Notes: a model not told the origin generated them from the letters alone. A stretch of 64,000 nt of DNA from Burkholderiales bacterium PBB2 (GCA_002255955.1 NKIM01000001.1:186001-250000); one strand, 5' to 3'. Shown: positions 52,194 to 61,771, numbered from the stretch's first letter. A program made the numbers and translations.

Positions 52194-53237
52194 TCAGCCC
52201 GGAAAGTTCTCCGGAAATTTGGCCTTGGCACGGGCCTCGGCCGGCGAAATGATGTTGCGGCGCACCAGGTCGGTAAGGTTCTGATCCAGGGTCTGCATGC
52301 CCACGCTGTTGCCGGTCTGGATGGCCGAGTACATCTGCGCGACCTTGTTCTCGCGGATCAAATTGCGAATAGCCGAGGTGCCCAGCATGATCTCGTGCGC
52401 CGCCACCCGGCCCGAGCCGTCCTTCAGCTTGCACAGGCTTTGCGAGATCACGGCCACCAGGGATTCGGACACCATGGCCCGCACCATTTCTTTTTCAGCA
52501 GCGGGGAAGACATCGACGATCCGGTCCACGGTCTTGGCGGCAGACGAGGTGTGCAAAGTGCCGAAGACCAAGTGGCCGGTTTCCGCCGCGGTCAGGGCCA
52601 GGCGAATGGTTTCCAGGTCACGCATTTCACCGACCAGCACGGCGTCCGGGTCCTCGCGCAGCGCCGACTTCAGCGCGTTGGCAAAGCTCATGGTGTGCGG
52701 GCCGACCTCGCGCTGGTTGATCAGGCTCTTCTTGGACTCGTGCACGAACTCGATCGGGTCCTCGATGGTCAGGATGTGTCCGTACTCGTTTTCGTTGAGG
52801 TGGTTGACCATGCCGGCCAAGGTGGTGGACTTGCCCGAACCCGTGGGGCCGGTCACCAGCACCAGGCCGCGCGGGCGCAGGGCCAATTCGGCAAAGATCT
52901 TGGGGGCGTTGAGCTGCTCCAGCGAGAGGATCTTGCTCGGAATGGTCCGGAACACGGCGCCGGCGCCGCGGTTCTGGTTGAAGGCATTGACCCGGAAGCG
53001 CGCCAGGCCTTGGATCTCAAACGAGAAGTCCACTTCCAGCGATTCCTCGTAGATCTTGCGCTGGGAGTCGTTCATGATGTCGTAGACCATGTCGTGCACC
53101 TGGCGGTGTTCCAGGGCTTCGACATTGATGCGACGCACATCCCCATGCACGCGAATCATCGGTGGCAAGCCGGCCGAGAGGTGCAAGTCGGAGGCCTTGT
53201 TCTTGACCGAAAATGCGAGCAGTTGGGTGATGTCCAT
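52194..53237 (-). CDS. pilT: Type IV pilus retraction ATPase PilT
   Basis: Hexameric ATPase powering pilus retraction and twitching motility. 347 residues: MDITQLLAFSVKNKASDLHLSAGLPP start, Walker A GPTGSGKST (130-138), Asp box LTIEDPIEFVH, Walker B AVLVGEMRDLETIRLALTAAETGHLVFGTLHTSSA, and the AIRNLIRE motif required for retraction. Divergent from yggS, the standard arrangement. Pilus structural genes are not in the window. Confidence 0.97.
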   Translation of the reverse strand: MDITQLLAFSVKNKASDLHLSAGLPPMIRVHGDVRRINVEALEHRQVHDMVYDIMNDSQRKIYEESLEVDFSFEIQGLARFRVNAFNQNRGAGAVFRTIPSKILSLEQLNAPKIFAELALRPRGLVLVTGPTGSGKSTTLAGMVNHLNENEYGHILTIEDPIEFVHESKKSLINQREVGPHTMSFANALKSALREDPDAVLVGEMRDLETIRLALTAAETGHLVFGTLHTSSAAKTVDRIVDVFPAAEKEMVRAMVSESLVAVISQSLCKLKDGSGRVAAHEIMLGTSAIRNLIRENKVAQMYSAIQTGNSVGMQTLDQNLTDLVRRNIISPAEARAKAKFPENFPG

Positions 53238-53263
53238 GATTGAGAGAAAGAGCCTGGGTCATT

Positions 53264-54007
53264 ATGGCGACGATAGCGAACAACATACAAGAACAGCACC
53301 GTCGCATCGCCGCCGCCTGCGAGCGTGCGGGGCGCGCGCAGCATAGCGTGAGCCTGCTGGTCGTCAGCAAGACTTTCCCGGCGGCGGCGGTGCGCGAGGC
53401 CCATGCCGCGGGCGAACGCGCCTTCGGAGAAAACTATGTGCAAGAGGGCCTGGACAAGATCGCCGAGCTCGCAGACCTCCGATCGCAGCTGGCCTGGCAC
53501 CTGATCGGCCCCTTGCAGAGCAACAAGACCCGGCCGGTGGCCGAGGCCTTTGACTGGGTGCACAGCGTGGACCGGCTCAAGACCGCGCAGCGCCTCTCGG
53601 AGCAACGCCCGGACACCTTGCCGCCGCTGAACATTTGCTTGCAAATCAATATCAGCGGCGAGGCCAGCAAGAGCGGCATCGCCCCGGCCGATCTGCCCAC
53701 GCTGGCCCGTGCGGTGGCCGCCTTGCCGCGCCTGCGCCTGCGCGGCCTGATGGCCGTGCCGGAAGCGGCCGCAGACTTTGAAGCACAGCGCCAGCCGCAC
53801 CGTGCCCTGGCTCGCCTGCTGGCCGACTTGAAGCAGCAAGACCCGACCCTGTTTGGCGGCTTGGACACCTTGTCCATGGGCATGAGCGCCGATTTGGAAG
53901 CGGCCGTGCTGGAAGGTGCCACGATGGTGCGCATCGGCTCGGCCATCTTCGGCGCGCGCAGCTATCCCGACAAAAGCGCCGACAGCAACAACAGCGCGCC
54001 CGCGTGA
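53264..54007 (+). CDS. yggS: PLP homeostasis protein YggS/PROSC
   Basis: Cytosolic PLP-binding protein of the alanine-racemase-like fold that keeps free PLP in balance. 247 residues from ATG 53264. PLP lysine K36 in LLVVSKTFPA, then GERAFGENYVQEGLDKIAEL, WHLIGPLQSNKTRPV, and the phosphate-binding end LSMGMSADLEAAVLEGATMVRIGSAIFG. It shares a 4-bp GTGA overlap with a PLP-binding MocR regulator, an informative coupling. Confidence 0.95.
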   Translation: MATIANNIQEQHRRIAAACERAGRAQHSVSLLVVSKTFPAAAVREAHAAGERAFGENYVQEGLDKIAELADLRSQLAWHLIGPLQSNKTRPVAEAFDWVHSVDRLKTAQRLSEQRPDTLPPLNICLQINISGEASKSGIAPADLPTLARAVAALPRLRLRGLMAVPEAAADFEAQRQPHRALARLLADLKQQDPTLFGGLDTLSMGMSADLEAAVLEGATMVRIGSAIFGARSYPDKSADSNNSAPA

Positions 54008-55425
54008 CCCCTCGCTACCAGCAGCTGGCCGATGAATTGGCCGGCATGATCGCGCAAGGTGCACTGCGCGCCGGCGACCGCCTGCCCTCGGTGCGCCAGA
54101 CCTGCCAAAGCCGCGGCCTCAGCGCCGCCACGGTGTTCCAGGCCTACCACCTGCTGGAAGCGCGCGGCCTGGTCCAGGCGGCCGCCCGCTCGGGTTACTT
54201 CGTCAGCGCCCACGCGGGGGCTGCCCAAAGTCCGACGCGATCGTCGCATGCAAGCGATGCCGCGCCTCGAACCATCAGCGAACAAATCTTCGAGCTGCTG
54301 CAGAGCAGCCGCGAGCGCGGGCTGCTGCCCCTGGGCTCGGCCTTCCCCGCCACCGAGCTGTTTCCGCTGGAGCGCCTGCGCCTGGCCCTGGGTGCCGGCA
54401 TGCGCAAACTGGAACCCTGGCAGATCAGCGCCGAGCTGCCCCTGGGCCTGGAAACCCTGAGGCGCCAGATCGCCCTGCGCTACCTGCGCCTGGGCTTGCG
54501 CGTGGCGCCGGAGGACATCGTCATCACCAACGGGGCGCTCGAAGCCCTGCAGCTCTGCCTGCAGACGGTGACCCGGCCGGGTGATGCGGTGCTGGTGGAG
54601 TCGCCCTGTTTTTATGCCGCGCTGCAGGCACTCGAGCGCTTCGGCCTGCGCGCCATCGAAGTGCCGACCGACCGCGCCGAGGGCGCCGATCTGCAGGCCA
54701 TGGCCCGCCTGATCGCCCAGCACCGGCCACGCGCCTGCTGGCTGATGAGCAGCTTCCAGAACCCGCTGGGCTGCACCCTGCCACCCGACAAGAAGCGCGC
54801 CCTGGTGACCTTGCTGGAAGCCGAAGACGTGGCCCTGATCGAGGACGATGTCTACGCCGAGCTGCACCACGGCGCGGAGCCGGTGCTGCCGGCCAAGGCC
54901 TTCGAGCAGCGCGGCGGTGTGATGCACTGCGGCTCGTTTTCCAAATGCCTGGCGCCCGGCTATCGCATTGGCTGGGCCCTGGGCGGGCGCTGGGCGCCGC
55001 AGCTGCAGCGCAGCAAGTTGATGAGCAGCCTGAGCAGCTCACTGCCGGCGCAGGCTGCCCTGGCCGAGTATCTGCAGGACGGCAGCTTCGATGCCCATCT
55101 GCGCCGCCTGCGCGAGGCCCTGGCGCGCCAGATGCGCCGCATGGCCGCCGCTCTGGCCCAGCACATGCCGGCCGGCAGCCGCGTCAGCGAACCGGCCGGC
55201 GGCTACTTCCTGTGGCTGGAGCTGCCCGCCGGCTGCGACAGCCTGGCCCTGCTGCCACGGGCGCGCGAACAAGGCTTCAGCCTGGCGCCGGGGCCGCTGT
55301 TTTCGGCTCACGGTGAGTTTGCCGCCTGCCTGCGCCTGAACTGCGGCCACCCCTGGGGCCCGGCTTGGGAAACAGCCATCGCCGCGCTGGGCGACACGGC
55401 CCGAGCTCAGCTGGGGCAACGCTGA
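54004..55425 (+). CDS. MocR/GabR-type regulator (GntR HTH fused to aminotransferase)
   Basis: 473 residues from GTG 54004. N-terminal GntR winged HTH (about 1-70: YQQLADELAGMIAQGALRAGDRLPSVRQTCQSRGLSAATVFQAYHLLEARGL in short blocks), then a linker and a fold-type I aminotransferase domain (about 90-470). The PLP lysine is K314 in CGSFSKCLAPGYRIGW; DIVITNGALEALQLCL and FQNPLGCTLP are conserved. Targets are unknown. Being translationally coupled to yggS, it may sense PLP or a PLP-dependent metabolite and control vitamin B6 genes, as PdxR does in other bacteria. Confidence 0.88.
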   Translation: MTPRYQQLADELAGMIAQGALRAGDRLPSVRQTCQSRGLSAATVFQAYHLLEARGLVQAAARSGYFVSAHAGAAQSPTRSSHASDAAPRTISEQIFELLQSSRERGLLPLGSAFPATELFPLERLRLALGAGMRKLEPWQISAELPLGLETLRRQIALRYLRLGLRVAPEDIVITNGALEALQLCLQTVTRPGDAVLVESPCFYAALQALERFGLRAIEVPTDRAEGADLQAMARLIAQHRPRACWLMSSFQNPLGCTLPPDKKRALVTLLEAEDVALIEDDVYAELHHGAEPVLPAKAFEQRGGVMHCGSFSKCLAPGYRIGWALGGRWAPQLQRSKLMSSLSSSLPAQAALAEYLQDGSFDAHLRRLREALARQMRRMAAALAQHMPAGSRVSEPAGGYFLWLELPAGCDSLALLPRAREQGFSLAPGPLFSAHGEFAACLRLNCGHPWGPAWETAIAALGDTARAQLGQR

Positions 55426-55514
55426 GCGCACGCTCCGCTGCGCTGCGCTGCTCCATATGTTTTCGGGCAGTTCTGCGCCTGTGCCCGGCCGGCAGCGGCG
55501 GGGATAATCCCGCC

Positions 55515-56252
55515 ATGCCTTCCCTACCGATTCTTGCCCGCGGTCGCCAGACCGCAGCGGGCCTGCTGCTGAGTCTGTTCTGCGCCGCCTCAGCCTCCGC
55601 CGCTCCAGTTTCCGCGGCCCCCGCCGCCACCGTCGAAGACAGCATCGCCCAGCGCGCCCTGGCCTGCACCCAATGCCATGGCCAGCAAGGCCGCGCCGCC
55701 GCCGACGGCTACTACCCGCGCCTGGCCGGCAAGCCGCAGGGCTATCTCTACAAACAGCTGCTCAACTTCCGCGATGGCCGGCGCCATTACGGCCTGATGA
55801 GCGATCTGGTCGACCCCTTGAGCGATGCCTACCTGAACGAGCTGGCGGGCTACTTCGCCAACTTGCACCTGCCCTACCCACCGCCGCAGACCCCGGCCCT
55901 GCCGGCTGCGGCCCTGAGCCGCGGCCAGGAGCTGGTGCTCAAGGGTGACCCGGCGCGCAAGCTGCCGGCCTGTGTGCAATGCCACGGCCAGCAGCTGACC
56001 GGCGTGCAGCCCTTCATCCCGGGCCTGCTGAGCCTGCCGCGCGACTACCTCAACGGCCAGCTCGGCGCCTGGCGCAGCAGCCAGCGCCGCGCCGTGGCGC
56101 CCGACTGCATGGCCTGGATCGCCAAGCAGCTCAAGGAAGACGAGATCAACGCCATCTCGCATTGGCTGGCCGGCCAGCCCATGCCCGCCGGCGCCCGCCC
56201 GGCCGAGAGCCTGCCCGCGCCCTTGCCCATGGAATGCGGGGGGCTCAAGTAA
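55515..56252 (+). CDS. Periplasmic dihaem cytochrome c
   Basis: 245 residues with a signal peptide (RQTAAGLLLSLFCAASASAAP). Two c-type haem motifs: CTQCH near residue 52 and CVQCH near residue 155; the domains share the YYPRLAGKPQGYLYKQLLNFRDGRR pattern of c4/c553-like dihaem cytochromes with a Met ligand in FRDGRRHYGLM. It is immediately followed by a trihaem cytochrome gene, so the two probably form one electron-transfer unit. Confidence 0.88.
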   Translation: MPSLPILARGRQTAAGLLLSLFCAASASAAPVSAAPAATVEDSIAQRALACTQCHGQQGRAAADGYYPRLAGKPQGYLYKQLLNFRDGRRHYGLMSDLVDPLSDAYLNELAGYFANLHLPYPPPQTPALPAAALSRGQELVLKGDPARKLPACVQCHGQQLTGVQPFIPGLLSLPRDYLNGQLGAWRSSQRRAVAPDCMAWIAKQLKEDEINAISHWLAGQPMPAGARPAESLPAPLPMECGGLK

Positions 56253-57539
56253 ATGAAGCTCCGCACCAAACTCCTGGGCACGCTCGCCGCTGGCCTGCTG
56301 CTCGCCGCCCTGGCGGTGCAGCGCCTCAACCATCTGGACGAGAGCGCGCCGCGCAGCACCCCGTTTCAATCGAGCCCGGCCCTGGTCGAGCGCGGCGCCT
56401 ACCTGGCCCGCGCCGGCAACTGCATGGGCTGCCACACCGCCCGTGGCGGCGCCGAGTACGCAGGCGGCCGCGCCATCCCCACGCCTTTCGGCAGTGTCTT
56501 CAGCTCCAACCTCACACCCGATGCCGAGACCGGCCTGGGCCGCTGGAGTGCCGATGAATTCTGGGCCGCCCTGCACAACGGCCGTGGCCGCGACGGCCGC
56601 TTGCTGACGCCCGCCTTCCCCTACGACAACTACGCCCTGGTCACGCGCGAAGACGCTGATGCGTTGTTCGCCTACCTGCAAAGCCTGCCCGCCGTGGCCC
56701 AGCCGCGGCGCGAGCATGAGCTGCGTTTCCCCTACAACACGCAGGCAGCGCTGGCGGTCTGGCGGGCGCTGTACTTCCGGCCGGCCGTGTTCCAAGCCGA
56801 TGCGCAGCGCTCGGCCGAATGGAACCGTGGCGCCTACCTGAGCCAGGGCCTGGGCCACTGCAATGCCTGCCACGCCAGCCGCAACAGCCTGGGCGCCACC
56901 GCCGGCCTGAACGATTTCTCCGGAGGCATGCTCGATGCGCTGGGCTGGTACGCGCCCTCGCTGCACGATCCGGCCGAAGGCAGCGTCGCCAGCTGGAGCG
57001 CGCCCGCTCTGCAGCAATGGCTGAAAAGCGGCCGCAACGATCGGGCCAGCGCGCTCGGCCCCATGAGCGAGGTGATCCGCGGCAGCACCCAGCACCTCAG
57101 CGATGCCGATCTGTCCGCCATGGCCCACTATCTGCAAAGCCTGCCGCAGCACAGCAAGCCCGCCGCAGCGCCCGAGCGCCGCCCCGAGCTCAAGCTGCGC
57201 GAGCAAGGCGCCCAGCTGTTTGCCGACCACTGCGCCAGCTGCCACGGCGGGCAGGGCCAGGGCGTGCCCGGCATCTACCCGGCCCTGGCCGGCAACCGCG
57301 CGCTGCTGATGGCCAACCCGGCCAATCTGCTGCGCATCATCCAGCGCGGCGGCTTCGCGCCCTCGACCGCCGGCAACCCGCGGCCTTTCGGCATGCCGCC
57401 CTTTGCCGGCGTGCTCAGCGACACCGAGCTGGCCGCGGTGGCCAGCTATGTGCGCACCGCCTGGGGCAACCAGCCCCAGGGCGCGCCCGATGTGCGGCCG
57501 CTCGATGTCTTGCAGGCCAAGGACCAGCGGGTCGACTGA
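56253..57539 (+). CDS. Trihaem cytochrome c (alcohol/gluconate dehydrogenase subunit type)
   Basis: 428 residues; its ATG directly abuts the stop of the preceding gene. Uncleaved or cleaved N-terminal hydrophobic segment (LLGTLAAGLLLAALAVQRL). Three haem motifs: CMGCH (about 57), CNACH (about 205) and CASCH (about 330), with the typical ERGAYLARAGNCMGCHTARGG and GVPGIYPALAGNRALL blocks. This architecture matches the cytochrome subunits of membrane alcohol, aldehyde and sugar dehydrogenases, but no dehydrogenase subunit is adjacent. It is likely to pass electrons to a terminal oxidase or to the dihaem partner. Confidence 0.87.
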   Translation: MKLRTKLLGTLAAGLLLAALAVQRLNHLDESAPRSTPFQSSPALVERGAYLARAGNCMGCHTARGGAEYAGGRAIPTPFGSVFSSNLTPDAETGLGRWSADEFWAALHNGRGRDGRLLTPAFPYDNYALVTREDADALFAYLQSLPAVAQPRREHELRFPYNTQAALAVWRALYFRPAVFQADAQRSAEWNRGAYLSQGLGHCNACHASRNSLGATAGLNDFSGGMLDALGWYAPSLHDPAEGSVASWSAPALQQWLKSGRNDRASALGPMSEVIRGSTQHLSDADLSAMAHYLQSLPQHSKPAAAPERRPELKLREQGAQLFADHCASCHGGQGQGVPGIYPALAGNRALLMANPANLLRIIQRGGFAPSTAGNPRPFGMPPFAGVLSDTELAAVASYVRTAWGNQPQGAPDVRPLDVLQAKDQRVD

Positions 57540-57690
57540 CGGAGCCGCTCGCGAAGCGGTAGTTCTTCACGCCAGGCCAGCGTGCCTCGCCAGCAAGGCC
57601 TGCGCGTAACCGCAGCGTCACACGGCAACTTCAGACTGCGCGGCGTTTCCAGGCATCAAGCCGATGCCTGCCGCCCGTCTTGGAGTTGTG

Positions 57691-59322
57691 ATGCCGCATC
57701 CCCGGCCCCCGGTTCGATCCTCGCAATCGGCCTTTTTGTCCCGCCTGCCCGCCCTGAAATTCTGGGCCGGCCTGTCGATTGCCCACAGCCTGGCCCTGTC
57801 CTTCGGCCTGCTGGTGCTGGCCCTGGCCGGCCTGGGCGCCCTGTCCATCCTGCGCCAGCAGGAGATCGATGCCAAAGCCCAGGCCATCAGCGCCGTGCAC
57901 CTGCAAGGCGTGGCCGACAGCTTGCGCCTGGCCGAGCTGGCCACACGCCGGCACTCGCTCGACTACCTGATGGCCATGAGCGAACGCGAGCGCCTGCCCG
58001 AGGTGGAGGCACAGATGCAAGCCGTGGATGCCGAGCTGGAACAGCTGCGCAGCCGCTACGCTGCTCAGACGCAAGACCTGACCCCCGAGCACCCGGAGCG
58101 CCGCATCCTGGCCGATGCCGAGCAGGCCTTGCGCCACTACGGCAGCTTGCGCCAGGGCGTGCAGGCCTTTGCCAAGATGGGCGCCAGCGGCGCGGCCATC
58201 GACCTGATCAGCAGCGAAGGCGCGCGCCGTTTTGCCGATGCGCGCAGCCTGCTGCTGCAGCTGACCGATCTCAACCTGCAGGCAGCGCAGGCCGAGGCCG
58301 CTCAGGCCCATGCCACCTACCAGCAAAGCCGGCGCCAGATGCTGGGGCTGATTGCCGCCCTGGTGCTCACGGCCACCCTGCTCGGCTGGCGGGTCACGCG
58401 TGCCATCACCCGGCCCTTGCGCGATGTGGTGCAGCTGGCCACCGAGGTGGCCGCGGGCAATCTGAGCCGCAGCACGCCGGCCGGCGCCGAGGCGTACAAC
58501 ACCGAGTTGGGCCGCATGAACCGCGCGCTGGTCACCATGACCCTGCGCCTGCGCGACATGGTCGAAGCCGTGCGCCAGGGCGTGGAGACGGTCAGCATCA
58601 CCTCGACCCAGATCTCCAGCGGCAACCAGGACCTGTCGCGCCGCACCGAAAGCTCGGCCGAGCGCCTGCATGCCACCACCCTGCGCATGAGCGCCATGGC
58701 AGCCAGCCTGCGCCAGAGCCAGGGCAGCGCCGCCACCGCCGCGCGCATGAGTGCGGCCGCCGCCGCCCAGGCCGAGGCCGGGGGTAGCGCCGTGCAGCAG
58801 ATGGTGCAGGACATGGGCGAGATTCGCGCCACCGCCCACCAGATCGGCGAGATCACCGGGGTGATCGACGGCATCGCCCGCCAGACCAACATCCTGGCCC
58901 TCAACGCCGCCATCGAAGCCGCACGCGCCGGCGCCCAGGGCAAGGGCTTTGCCGTCGTGGCCGCCGAGGTGCGCCAGCTGGCCCAGCGCAGCAGCCAGGC
59001 CGCGCAGGAGATCAAGCAGCTGATTGCCGCCTCGGTGGACAAGGCCGAAGCCGGCGCGGCACGCGCGGCCGGCGCCGGCACGCAGATGGCCGCCATCGTC
59101 GCCGGCGTGTTCGAGGTGCGTGAACTCATGCACGCCATGCACACCGCAGCGCAGGAGCAAAGCCAGCATGTCGATCAGGTCGAACAGGCCATGCAAGCCC
59201 TGGAACAGATGACCGAGCAGAACGCCGCCCTGGTCGAGCAGTCCACCGCCGCCTGCGCGGCCCTGCACCACCAGGCCCACGGACTGGCCGCCAATATGCG
59301 GCAATTCCGCACCGCCGCCTGA
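57691..59322 (+). CDS. Methyl-accepting chemotaxis protein with an altered trimer contact
   Basis: 543 residues from ATG 57691, which has GGAG five bases before TTGTG-ATG; ATG 57664 is also in frame but has no such site. Architecture: TM1 about 30-53, a periplasmic helical ligand domain of about 160 residues (4-helix-bundle type), TM2 about 215-235, HAMP, and the signalling domain. The hairpin tip reads [21 protein letters not shown]: the residue matching Tsr Phe373 is Arg397, and Tsr Glu391 is Ala. No CheB/CheR-docking pentapeptide at the C-terminus. It is followed by a second receptor with a canonical tip. Confidence 0.9.
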   Translation: MPHPRPPVRSSQSAFLSRLPALKFWAGLSIAHSLALSFGLLVLALAGLGALSILRQQEIDAKAQAISAVHLQGVADSLRLAELATRRHSLDYLMAMSERERLPEVEAQMQAVDAELEQLRSRYAAQTQDLTPEHPERRILADAEQALRHYGSLRQGVQAFAKMGASGAAIDLISSEGARRFADARSLLLQLTDLNLQAAQAEAAQAHATYQQSRRQMLGLIAALVLTATLLGWRVTRAITRPLRDVVQLATEVAAGNLSRSTPAGAEAYNTELGRMNRALVTMTLRLRDMVEAVRQGVETVSITSTQISSGNQDLSRRTESSAERLHATTLRMSAMAASLRQSQGSAATAARMSAAAAAQAEAGGSAVQQMVQDMGEIRATAHQIGEITGVIDGIARQTNILALNAAIEAARAGAQGKGFAVVAAEVRQLAQRSSQAAQEIKQLIAASVDKAEAGAARAAGAGTQMAAIVAGVFEVRELMHAMHTAAQEQSQHVDQVEQAMQALEQMTEQNAALVEQSTAACAALHHQAHGLAANMRQFRTAA

Positions 59323-59722
59323 ATTCGGCGTCAGGTCACGGCGCTCAGCCGCGGGCTTGACCGCCCGGCTGTCGCTTCCGTGCCGACGGCAAGCCCCTGA
59401 TCCAGGGGCTGGGCGCGACATGCGCGGCGAGCCCGCGCAATTCTTCACGGCACCCTGGCGCCGCGCTGTGCCGAGAGGCGACCGCGGCGGCAGACTGGCG
59501 TCCGCAGTTTTCGCGCGGATCGCCCTTTTGGACCGGACCCTCCGGCCCCGACCCGCCACTGCGACATATGTCACAAGCCGGTCAGGAATCGATGAAATCC
59601 CGCATCAAGAACTTCAGCCCTGGCGCCGAAAGCCTCCCAGGCGCGACAAAGCGCCCGATGGCAGTCCACGAGGCCGGCCCGGCCGCCACAACAACCAGTT
59701 CTTGAAGACGAGGGATTCATCC
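59323..59722. other. Gap between two chemoreceptor genes; no gene seen
   Basis: 400 bp without a supported gene. The frame of the next receptor is open upstream, but its sequence there is Arg/Pro-rich and looks like chance open frame in GC-rich DNA. A palindrome resembling a CRP/Vfr site lies at 59560-59575, and GGAT-rich sequence with a weak ribosome-binding AGGGATTC sits at 59710-59717. Confidence 0.5.
59560..59575 (+). promoter_or_regulatory. CRP-like binding site upstream of the second chemoreceptor
   Basis: TGCGA-CATATG-TCACA matches the CRP/FNR-family consensus TGTGA-N6-TCACA at 9 of 10 positions, and its core GACATATGTC is a perfect palindrome. 148 bp before the start codon. Confidence 0.45.
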
Positions 59723-61276
59723 ATGAACTTTCTGACCCAGCTGCGCATCAGCCAGCGCCTGGCCGTGAGTTACGGTCTGCTGATCCTGCTGCTCATCGCC
59801 ATCGGCAGCTACGGCGCCCGCACCGCCAGCCATCTGGCCAAGGACCTGGACCTGACGGCCAACTCCAGCCTGGTCAAGATCGCCTCAGCGAACGCCCTGG
59901 AAGAACAAGTCAATGTGATCGCCCGCGCCGCGCGCGACCTGCTGCTGCTCGACGAAGCGCGCCAGATCAAGAAGCAAAAGGCCGCCATCGAAGCCGCCCT
60001 GGCCGAGAGCGACAAGCAGATCGAGGCGGTCGAGGCCGCCCTCGATGGCGACAAGGAAAAGCAGCTGGTGGCCCAGGTGCGCGAGCGCAAGACCGCCTTC
60101 GTGGCGGCCGTGGCCAAGTTCCAGAAGATCCAGAAAGACGGCAGCCCGGACGAGGCCCGCGAGAGCCTGATCACCGATGTGCGCCCAGCCCAGCAGGCCT
60201 ACCAAGACGGCTTGAAGGGCCTGGTCGAGCTGCAGTTCGAGAGTGCGCGTGATCTGGCCGTCAGCGGCGGCGAGATGGCCCGCAATGCGGTGCTGCTGAC
60301 CGGCGTGCTGGTGGTGGTGGCCGTGGTCATCGGCGTCGGTGGCGGCCTGGTGATTGCCCGCTCCATCGTGCTGCCGGCCCGCCGCGCCCAAGAAGCGGCC
60401 GAGGCCATCAGCTCGGGCGACCTGACCCTGCACATCCAGGCCGAAGGCCATGACGAACTGAGTCAGATGCTGCGCGCCATGAAGGACATGCAGGCGGCGC
60501 TGACCGGTGTGGTCAGCAGCGTCAGCGATGCGGCCGGCGAAGTGGCCCAGAACTCCTCGGACATCGCCGACAGCAATGTCAATCTGTCCGACCGCACGGC
60601 CCGCTCGGCCGCCAGCCTGCAAAACACCGCCGCCTCGGTGGAACAGATCGCCGCCAATCTGAACGGCGCCAGCGACCTGACCCGCCGCGCCGCCGGCATC
60701 GCCAGCAAGGCGCGCCAATCGGCCTCGGCCGGCGGCGCGGTGGTGGCCAAGGTGGTGGACACCATGGACGAGATCAGCGCCAGCTCGCGCAAGATCGGCG
60801 ACATCATCGGCGTGATCGACGGCATCGCCTTCCAGACCAACATCCTGGCCCTGAACGCTGCCGTGGAAGCGGCGCGTGCCGGCGAACATGGCCGCGGCTT
60901 CGCGGTGGTGGCTTCGGAAGTGCGCGCCCTGGCCTCGCGCTCGGCTTCGGCGGCCAAGGAGATCAAGGTGCTGATCCAGGAATCGTCCGTCAAGGTCGAG
61001 AACGGCACCGCCCTGGTCAACAACGCCGGCGTCACCATCCGCAGCGTGGTCGACGAGGTCAACAATATGGGCCAGCTGATCGAAGAGATCTCGCACTCGG
61101 CCCAGGAACAGGCCGCCGGTGTCGGCGTGGTCAACAACGCCATGAACGAGCTGGACCGCACCACCCAACAAAACACCACCCTGGTCGATGAACTGGGCCG
61201 CTCGACCGATGCGCTCAAGTCCAGTTCCTCGCGCCTGCTCGATGCCGTGGGATTCTTCCGCGCCGTGCCGGCCTGA
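59723..61276 (+). CDS. Methyl-accepting chemotaxis protein
   Basis: Inner-membrane chemoreceptor of 517 residues. TM1 about 15-35, a four-helix-bundle periplasmic domain of the TarH/4HB_MCP type (about 36-190), TM2 about 192-213 ([23 protein letters not shown]), HAMP (about 215-265), then the signalling domain with the tip [46 protein letters not shown], which is canonical apart from one Gln to His. Methylation-type QQ/EE sites flank it. The ligand is unknown. Same strand and 400 bp downstream of the unusual receptor. Confidence 0.95.
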   Translation: MNFLTQLRISQRLAVSYGLLILLLIAIGSYGARTASHLAKDLDLTANSSLVKIASANALEEQVNVIARAARDLLLLDEARQIKKQKAAIEAALAESDKQIEAVEAALDGDKEKQLVAQVRERKTAFVAAVAKFQKIQKDGSPDEARESLITDVRPAQQAYQDGLKGLVELQFESARDLAVSGGEMARNAVLLTGVLVVVAVVIGVGGGLVIARSIVLPARRAQEAAEAISSGDLTLHIQAEGHDELSQMLRAMKDMQAALTGVVSSVSDAAGEVAQNSSDIADSNVNLSDRTARSAASLQNTAASVEQIAANLNGASDLTRRAAGIASKARQSASAGGAVVAKVVDTMDEISASSRKIGDIIGVIDGIAFQTNILALNAAVEAARAGEHGRGFAVVASEVRALASRSASAAKEIKVLIQESSVKVENGTALVNNAGVTIRSVVDEVNNMGQLIEEISHSAQEQAAGVGVVNNAMNELDRTTQQNTTLVDELGRSTDALKSSSSRLLDAVGFFRAVPA

Positions 61277-61377
61277 CTGAAGGGTTGAGGGGCCGCGCGC
61301 CGCATGGCCCTCGCCTGCACTTTTCTCACCCTGCTTCTTTCTTTTTTTCTCTTTCCTCTCTGCAGTCCAAGACCATC

Positions 61378-61728
61378 ATGATGACGAACCTGAATCGCAC
61401 CTCCTCTTCCCTCCTGCGCGCCGCCGCCCTGTTCTGCGGCGCCCTGGCCCTGGCCTTCAGCGCCCAAGCTGCAGCGCCGAAGATCATCAAGAAGGTGCCG
61501 CCCGAGTTCCCGCGTGAAGCCGAAAAGCAATCCATCACCCGCGGCACCGTGACCGCCAAGATGGCCATCGACGGCGACGGCAAGGTCACCGGCGTGGACA
61601 TCCTGGAAGCGCAACCGCGCAAGGTCTTCGACCGTTCGGTCACCAACGCCCTGATGGACTGGCGCTTCGAAGCCAGCGGCGAAAAGCAGCACCACGAAGT
61701 CAAGCTGGTCTTCAGCAACGAGGACTGA
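61378..61728 (+). CDS. Periplasmic TonB C-terminal domain protein
   Basis: 116 residues from ATG 61378 (a second ATG follows). Signal peptide (LLRAAALFCGALALAFSAQAAA), then little more than a TonB_C domain: PKIIKKVPPEFPREAEKQSITRGTVTAKMAIDGDGKVTGVDILEAQPRKVFDRSVTNALMDWRF in family blocks YPxxA, GxVxVxFxID, AxWxF. There is no Pro-rich spacer and no lasting membrane anchor unless the signal is uncleaved, so it cannot work like classical TonB. No exbBD or receptor gene is near. A 28-nt pyrimidine-only run (61334-61361) lies just upstream, and no Shine-Dalgarno sequence is visible. Confidence 0.82.
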   Translation: MMTNLNRTSSSLLRAAALFCGALALAFSAQAAAPKIIKKVPPEFPREAEKQSITRGTVTAKMAIDGDGKVTGVDILEAQPRKVFDRSVTNALMDWRFEASGEKQHHEVKLVFSNED

Positions 61729-61771
61729 TTGCGGACAGAGCGCCCTGCCTGCGCAGGGGGCTCTGCCTCAA

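Noticed and set aside
59357-59722. N-terminal extension of the second chemoreceptor
   Set aside because: The open frame upstream is Arg/Pro-rich and would bury the first membrane helix; ATG 59723 begins a normal receptor.
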